Shown here: positions 17,155-26,388 of the stretch, in pieces | How positions within the stretch are numbered: the first letter of the stretch is position 1 | Layout of the letters: every line of letters starts with the position of its first letter | Assembly (NCBI RefSeq): GCF_014204835.1 | Contig: NZ_JACHMD010000001.1 | Span: 930,001 to 994,000 of the forward strand | DNA from: Microbacterium marinum | GTDB lineage: Bacteria > Actinomycetota > Actinomycetes > Actinomycetales > Microbacteriaceae | DNA: 64,000 bases | Direction: 5' to 3' | Translations under genes and position numbers: made by a program | The notes under the pieces: model-generated | Told to the model about the DNA's origin: nothing | The model's input: the letters and a program-made list of their open reading frames with translations, nothing else | Database searches by the model: none

Positions 17155-19320
17155 ATGGCGCGCGGAGTCGTGGTCGGAAGTATGTGGAATCGGTGGCACG
17201 CGGTAGCGGTCGCCCTCGTCGTACTCGCGCTCATCCTGCAGCCGCTCGATGCGCGAGCGGAGGAATCGTCGCCCATCCCGATGCCGACGGTCCAACAGGC
17301 CTCCAACGGCATGACCCTGTACGTTTCGCCGGGGACATGGCCGACGGGCACCGATCTCGCCTACGAGTGGTACCGGGAAGATCAGCTCGTCGAAACCTCG
17401 TCGAACCATTTCTACTCGCCTGACCGCGAGACCGACGAGGGCTCGCGGTTCCGCGTCGTCGTCGTAGGTACGTCCGTCGATGGCGCAGTCGAACGACGAG
17501 AGTCCGCACTCAGCCTTCGCGTCGCGTGGCATTTCGCTCCGGCGATCAAGGGCGCGCTCCGAGTCGGAGCGACCGTCCACGTCGATACCTCGACATGGAC
17601 CGCAGCGCTTCAGACGATGGTCGAATGGCGGCTTGACGGGGTCGCGATCCCCGATGAACACGACCCGACGCTCGTCATCCCTGCCGCGGCGGAAGGCAAG
17701 GTGCTCTCGGCGAAGGTCACAGCAACGGCACCCGAATATCCACGCGTCGTCGAGCACTCCACGTACTCCCGGAAGACCGTTCTCCGCGTGGGAACTCCGA
17801 CGATCAGCGGTGAGGCGGTCGTCGGTGCGACCCTCACGGGGAGCCCGGGTGAATGGACCGATGGCGCACGCATCTCTGCCTCGTGGGTTGTGGGGGCGAA
17901 GACCGTGTCGCTGACAGACACGGTTCTCATCACGCCGGAGATGCGCGGACAGGACATTCGGTACGTGGTATCAGGATCTTCCGGCGCATCGGGATCCCAC
18001 GTCACCAGTACGAGCGCCGGTGTCGTGCTCTCTCCCGGATCCCCGACGGTCGTGGGTGCCCCCGCCGTCGGCAGCACCCTCACACTGGATCCCGGCGATT
18101 GGGTGACCGGCACGTCGCTGTCCTACCAGTGGCTCGCGGACGGAGCCGCGATCGCGGGTGCGCGCGGCGCTTCGTTCACTCCCACGGCTGCGCAGGCAGA
18201 CTGCAGACTCGCCGTCCGTGTCGTCGGCACGATGACCGGGCGGACGGATCAGACGGCCACATCACCGATGACGCCGAGGGTGATGCGCGTCGGAACCGTC
18301 AGTATCAGTGGTCCACACTCGTACGGTTCCCTTCTCACGGCCAAGCCAGGATCCTGGTCGGCCGGCACCACTTTCAGCTATCAGTGGTACGTCGGCGACG
18401 AGCAGGTCGCGGGCGAGGATGGGCGGACGTTCTGGACGGGTGAGTCGTGGATCCGGGACAAGGCAGTCCGGGTAGAGGTCACCGGGTCGAGAGCTGGATA
18501 CGGGTCAGCAACCGTGTCAGCGACGACGAAACGGATCGCCTTCATTCCGGAAACGGAGTTGTTCGGCGACCCGACGGTCGGCGGTATCCTCGGCGCCGAC
18601 AGCTCAGGCTGGCGCAAAGGAACCACCCTGTCGTACCGGTGGCTACGCGACGGGGTGGTCATTCGCGGAGCTGTGCGCGACTTCTACACCGTGAGGGCGG
18701 GAGATTTCGGGAGGCACATCACCGCGCGCGTGACGGCTACCGTGCCCGGCTTCGGAACGATCACCAAGACCTCGTTGTCGCTCGGGAAGATGGGGCGATC
18801 GACAACGCCGAGCGTGAAAGGCGCGCTCACACCAGGCGGTGTCGTCCGGGCCGAATTCGCGCGATGGATGCCCGACACGCAGTACACCTATCAGTGGTAC
18901 CGAAACGGTGGCCTCGAGCCGATCCGGGGCGCCCGCCAGAAGACGTTGAGGATCAGCAAATCGTTGGTCGGAGAACGCCTCTCCGTTCGGGTGACCGGAC
19001 GGACTGACGGCTTCGCGACAGCGTCTTCCTTCTCGCGGGCGAGCGCCCGAGTGTTGGCGTCGGCCGCTCCGGCGCTCAGCGGAACTCCGGTAGCGGGGAG
19101 GAAGATCGTGGCGAAGGCGACCGGGTGGACGCCGGGAGCACGTTTGGCATATCAGTGGCACGCGAATGGGAAGGTGATCCCGGGAGCCAAGAAGTCGACG
19201 CTGATCATCCCTTCCAGTGCTATCGGTGCACGAATCACCGTGACCGTCACGGGGACGAAGCCCGGATATGCGACCGTCGTCAGGACTTCCAGGGCATCGT
19301 CGAAAGTCACCAGGAGCTGA
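17155..19320 (+). CDS. Secreted Ig-like repeat protein
   Basis: About 721 residues. A signal peptide is clear (HAVAVALVVLALILQPL then DARA-E). The rest is about eight tandem units of 80-90 residues, each with the pattern PG-x-W-x-x-G-T-x-x-x-Y-x-W-x-x-(D/N)-G-x-x-I-x-G-A, for example GDWVTGTSLSYQWLADG and GWTPGARLAYQWHANGK; units have drifted from each other. This is the Ig-like/Fn3-like repeat common in secreted actinobacterial surface proteins. There is no enzyme domain, no LPXTG sorting motif and no C-terminal TM. ATG 17155 is used; ATG 17182, closer to the signal peptide, is equally possible. GC content is slightly lower than in neighbours. Likely a surface-associated or released structural protein; binding partner unknown. 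Confidence 0.8.
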   Translation: MARGVVVGSMWNRWHAVAVALVVLALILQPLDARAEESSPIPMPTVQQASNGMTLYVSPGTWPTGTDLAYEWYREDQLVETSSNHFYSPDRETDEGSRFRVVVVGTSVDGAVERRESALSLRVAWHFAPAIKGALRVGATVHVDTSTWTAALQTMVEWRLDGVAIPDEHDPTLVIPAAAEGKVLSAKVTATAPEYPRVVEHSTYSRKTVLRVGTPTISGEAVVGATLTGSPGEWTDGARISASWVVGAKTVSLTDTVLITPEMRGQDIRYVVSGSSGASGSHVTSTSAGVVLSPGSPTVVGAPAVGSTLTLDPGDWVTGTSLSYQWLADGAAIAGARGASFTPTAAQADCRLAVRVVGTMTGRTDQTATSPMTPRVMRVGTVSISGPHSYGSLLTAKPGSWSAGTTFSYQWYVGDEQVAGEDGRTFWTGESWIRDKAVRVEVTGSRAGYGSATVSATTKRIAFIPETELFGDPTVGGILGADSSGWRKGTTLSYRWLRDGVVIRGAVRDFYTVRAGDFGRHITARVTATVPGFGTITKTSLSLGKMGRSTTPSVKGALTPGGVVRAEFARWMPDTQYTYQWYRNGGLEPIRGARQKTLRISKSLVGERLSVRVTGRTDGFATASSFSRASARVLASAAPALSGTPVAGRKIVAKATGWTPGARLAYQWHANGKVIPGAKKSTLIIPSSAIGARITVTVTGTKPGYATVVRTSRASSKVTRS

Positions 19321-19410
19321 GCGCCCGAGGTCACTCAGCCGTGATGTCCGGAAGCTGACCGTCTCGGGATTTCGCTGTCCTGAGACTCATCCTCCAACCC
19401 GAGAGCCACG

Positions 19411-19416
19411 TACGCT
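19411..19416 (+). promoter_or_regulatory. -10 element, leaderless promoter
   Basis: TACGCT, six bases, then ATG 19423. Confidence 0.55.
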
Positions 19417-19422
19417 GAGGGC

Positions 19423-20511
19423 ATGGCACTGTTCTCCCGTCGCCCGAAGCCGCAGCCCGACGAGCCGGCCGAGGTTCCGGTCGACGCCGACCCCGTGGTG
19501 GACGGGCTCCAGAGTGACGTGTCCGCAACGGTCGCGGCAGAGGAAGCGGATGCCGAGTCCGCAGAGCCTGTGCCGCACGTGCCGATCTCGGTGTCGACGT
19601 ACGGCCAGCCCGCCCGGCAGGCCACTCGCCCAGCGGCGGACATCCCGCCCTCCGCGCCGCCGCTCCCTCGCGTTCCGGCGGAGGCGCCGGCCCGCACCGA
19701 GGGCCGGAAGGGCATGCCCGACAACACCCTCGTGATGCAGGCGCTCGCCGCTCTGCCGGAACAGCCCGACAACGCGGCGATCCTCGGCGTCATGCGTCAG
19801 ACGCTGCAGGGCACGCTCTACCTCCGCATCCTCGGCGACGCGCGCGCCCAGCTGAACGAGGGAGCCCCGCTGCGGCTGGCGATCTCGACGCTCGGCGACA
19901 AGAAGTTCCTGCTCGCCTACACGGGAGCCGCCGGTATCCAGGCGGGCGTCGGCGCTGACCCCGACACGAACACGTCGATCCTCGGGCAGCCCGCGCAGGC
20001 CGTGCTGAAGAACGCGGTGGACGCCGGGTACGACGGGCTGATCCTCGACCATGCGGGCCCCGGACGCCGAATCGTGCTGACCACGGCGCTGATCACCCGC
20101 ACGCTCGAGCAGGCGGACCCCGACTTCACGATCAAGAACCTGCTCGCCGACACGCGCAGCGACGCGACGGCGCGCTACGTCGTCGAAGCTCTCGGGAACA
20201 AGCCGGTGTTCATCGCGGCCGGTGCACGGGGCGAGGGCGAGAGTCTCGGCATCGCCGAGGCTCGGGCCGCGGACGGAAGCCGCTACCTGCAGGTCTTCTC
20301 GCACCCGCTCGAAGTGCTGGCGCTCCGCCGCGATGACCGTCCCCTCCCGATCACGGCCGCCCAGCTCGGGTCGGCCCTGGCAAGCGATCCCGGTCTGACC
20401 GGCGTGCTGGTGGATGCCGCGGGCCCGTGGATCCGCCTTGACCGCGCGCAGCTCGCCCCGGTGCTCGCCGCCGCGGCATCCGACGGCGGGGACGCTTCCC
20501 GTTCGAGCTGA
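19423..20511 (+). CDS. SseB family protein
   Basis: 362 residues. The first 110 residues are low-complexity and acidic/Pro-rich. The body matches the SseB N-terminal-type domain: a segment beginning NTLVMQALAALPEQPD, then LRLAISTLGDKKFLLAYTG near residue 155 and a second domain with GPGRRIVLTTALITRTLE. SseB-family proteins are cytoplasmic and of unclear function in Actinobacteria; the family name comes from an enhancer of serine sensitivity and not from the Salmonella effector chaperone. No TM or signal peptide. The gene stands between the Ig-like repeat gene and the LigD polymerase gene, each with its own leaderless promoter, so it is probably a single-gene unit. Confidence 0.8.
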   Translation: MALFSRRPKPQPDEPAEVPVDADPVVDGLQSDVSATVAAEEADAESAEPVPHVPISVSTYGQPARQATRPAADIPPSAPPLPRVPAEAPARTEGRKGMPDNTLVMQALAALPEQPDNAAILGVMRQTLQGTLYLRILGDARAQLNEGAPLRLAISTLGDKKFLLAYTGAAGIQAGVGADPDTNTSILGQPAQAVLKNAVDAGYDGLILDHAGPGRRIVLTTALITRTLEQADPDFTIKNLLADTRSDATARYVVEALGNKPVFIAAGARGEGESLGIAEARAADGSRYLQVFSHPLEVLALRRDDRPLPITAAQLGSALASDPGLTGVLVDAAGPWIRLDRAQLAPVLAAAASDGGDASRSS

Positions 20512-20538
20512 TCCTGTCGCGGGGTCGCCTGCCCGGCC

Positions 20539-20544
20539 TAGGGT
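20539..20544 (+). promoter_or_regulatory. -10 element, leaderless promoter
   Basis: TAGGGT, six bases, then ATG 20551. Confidence 0.6.
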
Positions 20545-20550
20545 GGGCGC

Positions 20551-21564
20551 ATGGCCTCCGAACGCGTGACCCTCGAGATCCCCGGAGGGCGGGAGATCTC
20601 GCTCTCCAGCCCCGGGCGGGTCGTGTTCCCCGCCGTCGGTGTGACCAAGCGGGAGCTCGCTGAGTACGTGATCGCGGTGGCGGAGCCTTTCCTCCGCGCC
20701 AACGGTGCACGTCCGGTGTCGCTGGAGCGCTTCCCCGAAACGGTGGACGGGGAGAGCTTCTTCTCGAAGAACCCGCCCAAGGGCACCCCCGACTACGTCG
20801 ACCAGGTGATCTGCACGTACAACAGTGGCCGCCGTCACCCGCAGGTCGTGCTGAACGAGGCGGCCGCGATCGTCTGGGCGGTGCAGATGAACACCGTCGT
20901 GTTCCACCCGTGGGCCTCACTCGCGGCCGATACCGACAACCCGGTCGAGTTGCGCATAGACCTCGATCCGCAGCCCGGAACCGATTTCGCCGATGCCGCG
21001 GCCGTGGCGCCCGCGCTCCGTGACGTCCTGCGTGAGGCGGGGCTGGAGGCGTGGCTGAAGACCAGCGGCAATCGAGGCCTGCACGTCTTCTGCCCGATCG
21101 AGCCGACCCATGAGTTCCTCGACGTGCGACACGCGGTCATCGCCGCCGGTCGCGAGCTGGAGCGCCGGATGCCCGACAGAGTGACCACGAAGTGGTGGAA
21201 GGAAGAGCGCGGGCAGCGCATCTTCATCGACTTCAACCAGGCGAACCGCGACCGGACGATGGCCGGCGCGTACAGCCCTCGCGCGCTCCCGGGGGCCACT
21301 GTCGCGACACCGATCACCTGGGACGAGCTGGAGGCGGGGGTCGATCCGGCCGCCTTCACGGTCCGGACGGTGCCGCAGCGCCTCGCCGAGATCGGTGACC
21401 CGTGGGAGCGTCTGCAGGCTGCGCCCGGTCGCATCGACACCCTGCTGGAGTGGTGGCAGCGCGACCTCGATGACGGTCTCGGGGAGCTGCCGTTTCCGCC
21501 GGAGTTCCCGAAGATGCCGGGTGAACCGCCGCGCGTGCAGCCTTCGCGCGCGAAGAAGGACTGA
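20551..21564 (+). CDS. ligD: LigD-type polymerase/primase domain protein (NHEJ)
   Basis: 337 residues, a stand-alone polymerase domain of the archaeo-eukaryotic primase superfamily as in LigD. Key motifs: RIDLDPQPG (two catalytic Asp), TSGNRGLHVF (nucleotide-binding Ser-Gly-x-Arg-Gly-x-His) and FIDFNQANRDRT (third Asp). LigD polymerases add nucleotides, often ribonucleotides, at broken ends during non-homologous end joining. The ligase and 3'-phosphoesterase domains of full LigD are absent; a separate ATP-dependent ligase lies at 22804-23847 on the other strand, so the activities are split between genes. No Ku gene is in the window. TAGGGT lies six bases before the ATG. Confidence 0.92.
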   Translation: MASERVTLEIPGGREISLSSPGRVVFPAVGVTKRELAEYVIAVAEPFLRANGARPVSLERFPETVDGESFFSKNPPKGTPDYVDQVICTYNSGRRHPQVVLNEAAAIVWAVQMNTVVFHPWASLAADTDNPVELRIDLDPQPGTDFADAAAVAPALRDVLREAGLEAWLKTSGNRGLHVFCPIEPTHEFLDVRHAVIAAGRELERRMPDRVTTKWWKEERGQRIFIDFNQANRDRTMAGAYSPRALPGATVATPITWDELEAGVDPAAFTVRTVPQRLAEIGDPWERLQAAPGRIDTLLEWWQRDLDDGLGELPFPPEFPKMPGEPPRVQPSRAKKD

Positions 21565-21572
21565 CGGCGCGG

Positions 21573-22757
21573 TCAGCGGGCGACGGCGGTGACGCTGTCG
21601 ACGCGCTCCTCGGCGCGAGGCTTGCGCCGAGCCCAGCGCGCGGGGGTCTCGGGCCCGTCCCACACCTGGATGATCCCCCAGGCGGCGGCCGTCAGTGGGA
21701 CCGCGAGGATCGCGCCCACGATGCCGCCGAGCACCGTGCCGACGGTGAGCGCGATGAGCACGGCGAAGGCGTGCAGCTTCATCGACCTGCCCATGAGCAC
21801 CGGCTGCAGGAAGTTGCCCTCCAGCTGGTTCACGACGACGACGATCCCGACCACGATCAGCGCGATGACCCAGCCGTGGGTGACAAGCGCCACGAGCGCG
21901 GCGAGGATGCCGGCGAGCGTGGCCCCCACGATCGGGATGAACGCCAGGAGGAAGACCAGGACACCGAGGGGGATGGCCAGCGGAATCTGCAGGATGAGCA
22001 GGCCGGCGGTGATCCCGATCGCGTCGACGGCCGCGACCGCCGCGGTGCCGCGGAGGTAGGCGCCGAACGTGTTCACGGTCTTCCGCCCCACGCGCACCGC
22101 GCGGTCGTAGTCATTCCCGCGGAACGGCCGGATGAGGAACTCCCAGAGGGTCGGCCCGTCCTTCAAGAAGAAGAACAGCGTCACGATCATGAGGACGAGT
22201 CCGGTTACGAAGTTGGCGACCGCGCTCACGCCGGCGAGGGCCCCCGAACCGAACTGCGCACTGGTGAGGAAGTCGGTCGCCGAGGCGATCCACTCGTCGA
22301 TCTGGCTCTGATCGATGTCGATCGGCAGCGTCTCCACCCACGCCATCAGACTCTGGAAACCTTGCTGAGCCTGCGTCGACAGCTTGTCCCACTGGTCGCG
22401 GACGGCCCACACGACGAGCCAGCCGACGCCGCCGAGCAGGACGACGACGGCCAGAAGGGTGAGGAGTGTCGCGTACACCGCCGGGATGCCGTGTCGCCGC
22501 ATCCACGTCATGACGGGTGCCGCGGCGGACGCGAGGATCAGCGCGAGCAGCACCGGGATCACGACGACGGTGAGCTGCAGCATCCCGAGGATCAGGACGG
22601 CGGCCACGCCGACGACGATGATCGCCTGGAGCGAGCGGGTAGCGAGGGTGCCGAACCCGTCCGACCACATGCTCGCGGGCTTGCCGCTCGCCGCGGTCCG
22701 CAACGGCCTGCTGTCGTCGAGGCGCACGGACCGGGGGGAGGAATGGAACAGACCCAT
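21573..22757 (-). CDS. AI-2E family transporter (PerM/YdiK-type permease)
   Basis: 394 residues. Typical AI-2E-family topology: two TM segments near residues 37-75 (LQAIIVVGVAAVLILGMLQL), one near 95-115, a soluble stretch with amphipathic helices (residues 120-185), then five C-terminal TM segments including LGVLVFLLAFIPIVGATLAG and VVNQLEGNFLQPVLMG, the family's best conserved motif. Members export quorum-signal or other small molecules or act as Na+/H+ antiporters; the substrate here is unknown. The C-terminus is basic and cytoplasmic. It converges on the LigD-type gene with only eight bases between stops. The start ATG 22757 follows TAGGGT by exactly six bases. Confidence 0.88.
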   Translation of the reverse strand: MGLFHSSPRSVRLDDSRPLRTAASGKPASMWSDGFGTLATRSLQAIIVVGVAAVLILGMLQLTVVVIPVLLALILASAAAPVMTWMRRHGIPAVYATLLTLLAVVVLLGGVGWLVVWAVRDQWDKLSTQAQQGFQSLMAWVETLPIDIDQSQIDEWIASATDFLTSAQFGSGALAGVSAVANFVTGLVLMIVTLFFFLKDGPTLWEFLIRPFRGNDYDRAVRVGRKTVNTFGAYLRGTAAVAAVDAIGITAGLLILQIPLAIPLGVLVFLLAFIPIVGATLAGILAALVALVTHGWVIALIVVGIVVVVNQLEGNFLQPVLMGRSMKLHAFAVLIALTVGTVLGGIVGAILAVPLTAAAWGIIQVWDGPETPARWARRKPRAEERVDSVTAVAR

Positions 22758-22763
22758 GCTGAG

Positions 22764-22769
22764 ACCCTA
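22764..22769 (-). promoter_or_regulatory. -10 element, leaderless promoter
   Basis: On the minus strand TAGGGT, six bases, then ATG 22757. Confidence 0.6.
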
Positions 22770-22803
22770 GACGAGAGCCCGAACCCGCCCCTGGGGGTTG
22801 ACC

Positions 22804-23847
22804 TCAGTCCAGGACGTCACCCAGGTCGTACGCCGCGACGGTGTCGAGCTGGTCGAACGAGCACGACCGGGCATCGCGGTCGGGCCGCCACCGCTCGAAC
22901 TGCACGGTGTGGCGGAACCGCGAGCCCTCGAGCTGGTCGTAGCGGACCTCGAGCACGCGCTCGGGGCGAAGCCGCACGAACGTCGTGTCCTTCGACGCGG
23001 TGAACCGGGAGCGATCGGATTCCCCGGTGACGGCCTCGCCGTCCTCGTCCCTCTCGACGAGCGGAGCCAGCTCGTCGACCAGCTCCCGACGGCGCTTGTC
23101 GCTCCATGCGGAGACGCCGCCGACCTGTCGGAGCAGGCCCTCGTCGTCGTAGAGCCCTACCAGCAGCGAGCCGACGCCCTGTCCGCTCTTGTGGACCCGG
23201 TATCCGACGGCCACGACATCGGCCGAGCGTGCGTGCTTGATCTTGAACATCGTGCGCTTGCCCGGCGCGTACGGCTGGTCGAGGGGTTTGGCGACGACAC
23301 CGTCGAGCCCGGCGCCCTCGAACTCCTCGAGCCACCTCGTCGCCAGGGCGGCATCCGTCGTGGTGCGCGTGAGATGCACCGGATGCGGCACATCGCGCAA
23401 CAGGTCCTCGAGCTCGGCGCGACGTTCGTGGAAGGGCACAGCCTGGAGGTCGCGGTCGCCGCGGGCGAGCAGGTCGAACGCGACGAACATCGCCGGGTGG
23501 GTCTCACTGAGCATGGTCACGCGAGAAGCGGCGGGGTGGATCCGCTGCGACAGGATCTCCCACTGGAGTCGCTGGGCACCGGCCTCACCGTCGGCCACGA
23601 CGATCTCGCCGTCGAGGAGGCAGGGCTCCGGGACCAGGCGCGAGACGGCGTCGACGAGCTCGGGGAAGTACCTGGTCAGGGGTTTCGCGCCGCGTGAGCC
23701 GATCTCCACGGTCTCGCCGTCCCACGAGATCAGCGCGCGGAAGCCGTCCCACTTCGGTTCGAAGCTCAGGCCGCCCGGCGTCCGTGCGGGGTCGGGAACG
23801 GCCGGCACCGACTTGGCGAGCATGGGCGCGGGGATCTCGTAGGTCAC
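22804..23847 (-). CDS. ATP-dependent DNA ligase (LigC/LigD-ligase type)
   Basis: 347 residues. Adenylation motif I is EPKWDGFRAL with Lys32 as the AMP acceptor. Other nucleotidyltransferase motifs follow: RGAKPLTRYFPE, LDGEIVV, FDLLARGDRDL, GLDGVVAKPLDQPY and MFKIKHARSADVV. The C-terminal OB-fold begins near residue 220. The size and motif set fit LigC or the ligase domain of LigD, the ATP-dependent ligases used in end joining or base excision repair of Actinobacteria, not the essential NAD ligase. The GTG start at 23847 follows CAGGAT by six bases. It lies near, but divergent in strand from, the polymerase gene at 20551. Confidence 0.92.
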   Translation of the reverse strand: MTYEIPAPMLAKSVPAVPDPARTPGGLSFEPKWDGFRALISWDGETVEIGSRGAKPLTRYFPELVDAVSRLVPEPCLLDGEIVVADGEAGAQRLQWEILSQRIHPAASRVTMLSETHPAMFVAFDLLARGDRDLQAVPFHERRAELEDLLRDVPHPVHLTRTTTDAALATRWLEEFEGAGLDGVVAKPLDQPYAPGKRTMFKIKHARSADVVAVGYRVHKSGQGVGSLLVGLYDDEGLLRQVGGVSAWSDKRRRELVDELAPLVERDEDGEAVTGESDRSRFTASKDTTFVRLRPERVLEVRYDQLEGSRFRHTVQFERWRPDRDARSCSFDQLDTVAAYDLGDVLD

Positions 23848-23890
23848 GGCTCCATCCTGCGGCCCGCCGGTGCGCGGCGGAAGGGCCGGC

Positions 23891-25117
23891 TCAGGCGAAC
23901 GCGCTCATCCCGGTGATGTCCCGGCCCAGCAGCAGCGCCTGCACGCTCTCGGTTCCCTCGTAGGTGTGGATCGCCTCGATGTCGGCCATGTGCTGCATCA
24001 CACCGTTCTCGAGCAGGATGCCGTTGCCGCCGAGCAGGTCTCGCGCGATCGCGGCGACGCGACGCGCAGCCCGCGTGTTGTGGAACTTCGCCAGCGAGGC
24101 CTGCGTGGGTCGCAGCCCGCCCGCGGTTTCGAGATCGGCCAGTCGCCTGCAGTAGAGCTGCATCGCCGTCAGGTCCTCCAGCATGTGAGCGAGGCGCTCC
24201 TGGACCATTTGGAACTTCGCGAGCGGCTTGCCGAACTGCATCCGCTGCTGGGCGTACTGGAGCGCGGCCTCGTAGCAGGCCGTGGCGTGCCCGAGGGCGG
24301 ACCATGCGACGCCCGACCGCGTCGCGTACAGCACGGTCGACGCGTCCTTGAAGCTCTTCGCCCCCGGCAGCAGGGCGTCATCGCCGACCCGCACGTCGTC
24401 CAGGGCGATGTGGGCCTGGTGGATGCCGCGCAGCGACGCCTTGCCCGTGATCACGGTGCCGGTGTACCCGGCGGCATCCTGTTCGACGAGGAAGCACCGC
24501 ACGGCGCCGTGGTGGTCGGTGTCGGGCTCATCGATGCGTGCCCAGACGAACGTGATCCCTCCGGCGGCGCCGTTGCCGATCCACTTCTTCGCGCCGCGGA
24601 GCACCCACCCGTCACCGTCGCGCCGGGCACTCGTCTCGAGTGAGACCGAATCGGAGCCGTGATCGGGCTCGGTGAGGGCGAAGGCGGCCGGAACCTCGTT
24701 GCGGGCGACCGCGGTCAGCCAGCGATCCTGCTGGGCGGGACTGCCGAACAGTGCCAGGGTGCGCAGGGCGAGCCCGCCCTGCACGGCGAGGACGGTGCCC
24801 AGCGAGCCGTCGCCGCGCGAGATCTCCATGTTGACCAGTCCCGCCGCGAGCGGGGAGAAGTACGTCAGCCGCGGGTGCTCGACGCCGTCGTTGAGAAGGT
24901 CGAGCTCTCCGAACCGGGCCGCGACGTCCATCGGGTACTCCGCGGCATCCCACGCCGCGCGCATCCGATCGCCGACCTCGACGGTGAACGCCCGGGCTCG
25001 TTCCCAGACCTCGCGATCGGATGCCGGGATGTCGGCGAACACGGCGTAGTAGTCGGTGCCCAGCGGTCCGAGGATGTCGTATCGCGTGACGGCTTCGCCT
25101 GGAAGGTCGTTGCTCAT
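23891..25117 (-). CDS. Acyl-CoA dehydrogenase (glutaryl-CoA dehydrogenase-like)
   Basis: 408 residues, FAD-dependent. Conserved features: FALTEPDHGSDSVSLETSA and WVLRGAKKWIGNG (FAD/substrate binding), LAKFQMVQERLAHMLEDL and LLGGNGI. The likely catalytic base is the Glu of IHTYEGTESVQ near the C-terminus, the position used by short-chain and glutaryl-CoA dehydrogenases. The overall pattern is closest to the glutaryl-CoA dehydrogenase group, but the true substrate cannot be read from sequence. No partner beta-oxidation genes are adjacent. The start ATG 25117 lies six bases after TATCCT; a longer upstream frame would overlap the divergent aminotransferase promoter and is rejected. Confidence 0.9.
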   Translation of the reverse strand: MSNDLPGEAVTRYDILGPLGTDYYAVFADIPASDREVWERARAFTVEVGDRMRAAWDAAEYPMDVAARFGELDLLNDGVEHPRLTYFSPLAAGLVNMEISRGDGSLGTVLAVQGGLALRTLALFGSPAQQDRWLTAVARNEVPAAFALTEPDHGSDSVSLETSARRDGDGWVLRGAKKWIGNGAAGGITFVWARIDEPDTDHHGAVRCFLVEQDAAGYTGTVITGKASLRGIHQAHIALDDVRVGDDALLPGAKSFKDASTVLYATRSGVAWSALGHATACYEAALQYAQQRMQFGKPLAKFQMVQERLAHMLEDLTAMQLYCRRLADLETAGGLRPTQASLAKFHNTRAARRVAAIARDLLGGNGILLENGVMQHMADIEAIHTYEGTESVQALLLGRDITGMSAFA

Positions 25118-25123
25118 GCTGAG

Positions 25124-25129
25124 AGGATA
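25124..25129 (-). promoter_or_regulatory. -10 element, leaderless promoter
   Basis: On the minus strand TATCCT, six bases, then ATG 25117. It is divergent from the element at 25191-25196. Confidence 0.6.
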
Positions 25130-25190
25130 CGCCCGTTGTGGCATCCGGTGTCGCTGAGGCTGGGACGCAGTACCAGGTCGTCGATGGTCG

Positions 25191-25196
25191 TAGCCT
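25191..25196 (+). promoter_or_regulatory. -10 element, leaderless promoter
   Basis: TAGCCT, six bases, then GTG 25203. Confidence 0.6.
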
Positions 25197-25202
25197 GATT
25201 CC

Positions 25203-26354
25203 GTGCCAGATCTCAGCCCGCACGTGGCGGCCGTTCCCCCCAGCGGCATCCGACGTCTGTTCGAGGCCGCGCTCGAGCTGGAGGACGTCATCTTCCTCGC
25301 GGTGGGGGAGCCCGACGTCGCCGTCGCGCCGCACATCGCCGAAGCCGCCGTCGCCGCGTGGGACGCGGACCTCACCGACTACACCGCCAACAGCGGCATC
25401 CCGCCCCTGCGGAATGCGTTCGCGCATCGCTTCGCGACTGCGCACGGCGCCGAGATCGACCCCGCCCGGATCTGGGTCACGATCGGGGCGACGCAGGCGC
25501 TGCACCAGGCCCTCGGACTGATCCTCGGGCCGGGGGACGAGGTGCTCGTCCCCGACCCCGGCTACACGACCTTCTCGATGAGCCCCCGCATGCTCTCCGC
25601 GGTGCCGGTGCCGTACGCCCTCCGCGAGGAGGCGGCGTTCCTCCCCGAGGTCGACCGTCTCGACGGGCTCGTCACGCCCCGCACGCGCGCGATCATCGTG
25701 AACTCGCCGTCGAACCCGCTCGGCACCGTGCTGGACGACACTCGGGCCCGCGAGCTGCTCGCCTTCGCGGAGCGACACGATCTGTGGGTCATCAGCGACG
25801 AGGTCTACTCCGAGTTCACCTGGGACCGGCCGCACGTGAGCCTCACGGCGCTCGACACGCTCGCCACCGGTGGGCGGCGCGTCGTCGGGGCGTTCTCGCT
25901 GTCGAAGACCTATGCGATGACGGGGATCAGAGTCGGATTCCTCGTCGCGCCCCCCGAGTGGGACCTCGCCCTGCGCACGGCGCAGGAGGCGATGATCTCG
26001 TGCGTCGACCTGCCCTCGCAGCACGCCGCGATCGCGGCGCTCAGCGGAGACCAGACCCACGTCGACGTCGCCGCGCGGCACTACCGCGAGAACCTCGATG
26101 CGGCCACCGCGCTCCTCGACGCGCGCGGCATCCGATATCGCGCGCCCGATGGCGCCTTCTACCTCTGGATCGATGTGCGACACGTGTCGGGCGGAGATGT
26201 CGCAGAATGGGCGCTCGCGTTCCTCCGCGAAGAGAGGGTCGCCGTCGCACCCGGGTCGGCGTTCGGAGCCTCGGGCGAAGGATGGATCCGCGTGTGCGTC
26301 GCCGCGACCCGCGATGACCTCCTCGCCGGGCTGGAGCGGCTCCCCGCCCCCTGA
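25203..26354 (+). CDS. Class I/II PLP-dependent aminotransferase
   Basis: 383 residues, fold type I aminotransferase (AspC/MalY-like). Features: FLAVGEPDV near the N-terminus, IGATQALHQALG (PLP phosphate region), IIVNSPSNPLGTV, WVISDEVYSEFTW and the Schiff-base lysine in SLSKTYAMTGIRVG (about Lys235). The C-terminal IRVCVAATRDDL carries the carboxylate-binding Arg. Which amino acid it uses cannot be decided. The GTG start at 25203 lies six bases after TAGCCT, and the gene is divergent from the acyl-CoA dehydrogenase gene with 85 bases between starts. It may use aspartate, aromatic or branched amino acids. Confidence 0.88.
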   Translation: MPDLSPHVAAVPPSGIRRLFEAALELEDVIFLAVGEPDVAVAPHIAEAAVAAWDADLTDYTANSGIPPLRNAFAHRFATAHGAEIDPARIWVTIGATQALHQALGLILGPGDEVLVPDPGYTTFSMSPRMLSAVPVPYALREEAAFLPEVDRLDGLVTPRTRAIIVNSPSNPLGTVLDDTRARELLAFAERHDLWVISDEVYSEFTWDRPHVSLTALDTLATGGRRVVGAFSLSKTYAMTGIRVGFLVAPPEWDLALRTAQEAMISCVDLPSQHAAIAALSGDQTHVDVAARHYRENLDAATALLDARGIRYRAPDGAFYLWIDVRHVSGGDVAEWALAFLREERVAVAPGSAFGASGEGWIRVCVAATRDDLLAGLERLPAP

Positions 26355-26388
26355 TGCGTCCGCGGGCGGTCCGGGGGTCGGGCGGGCG

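Noticed and set aside
19423..20511. Type III secretion chaperone role from the name SseB
   Set aside because: The actinobacterial SseB domain family is a different use of the name; no type III secretion genes are present.
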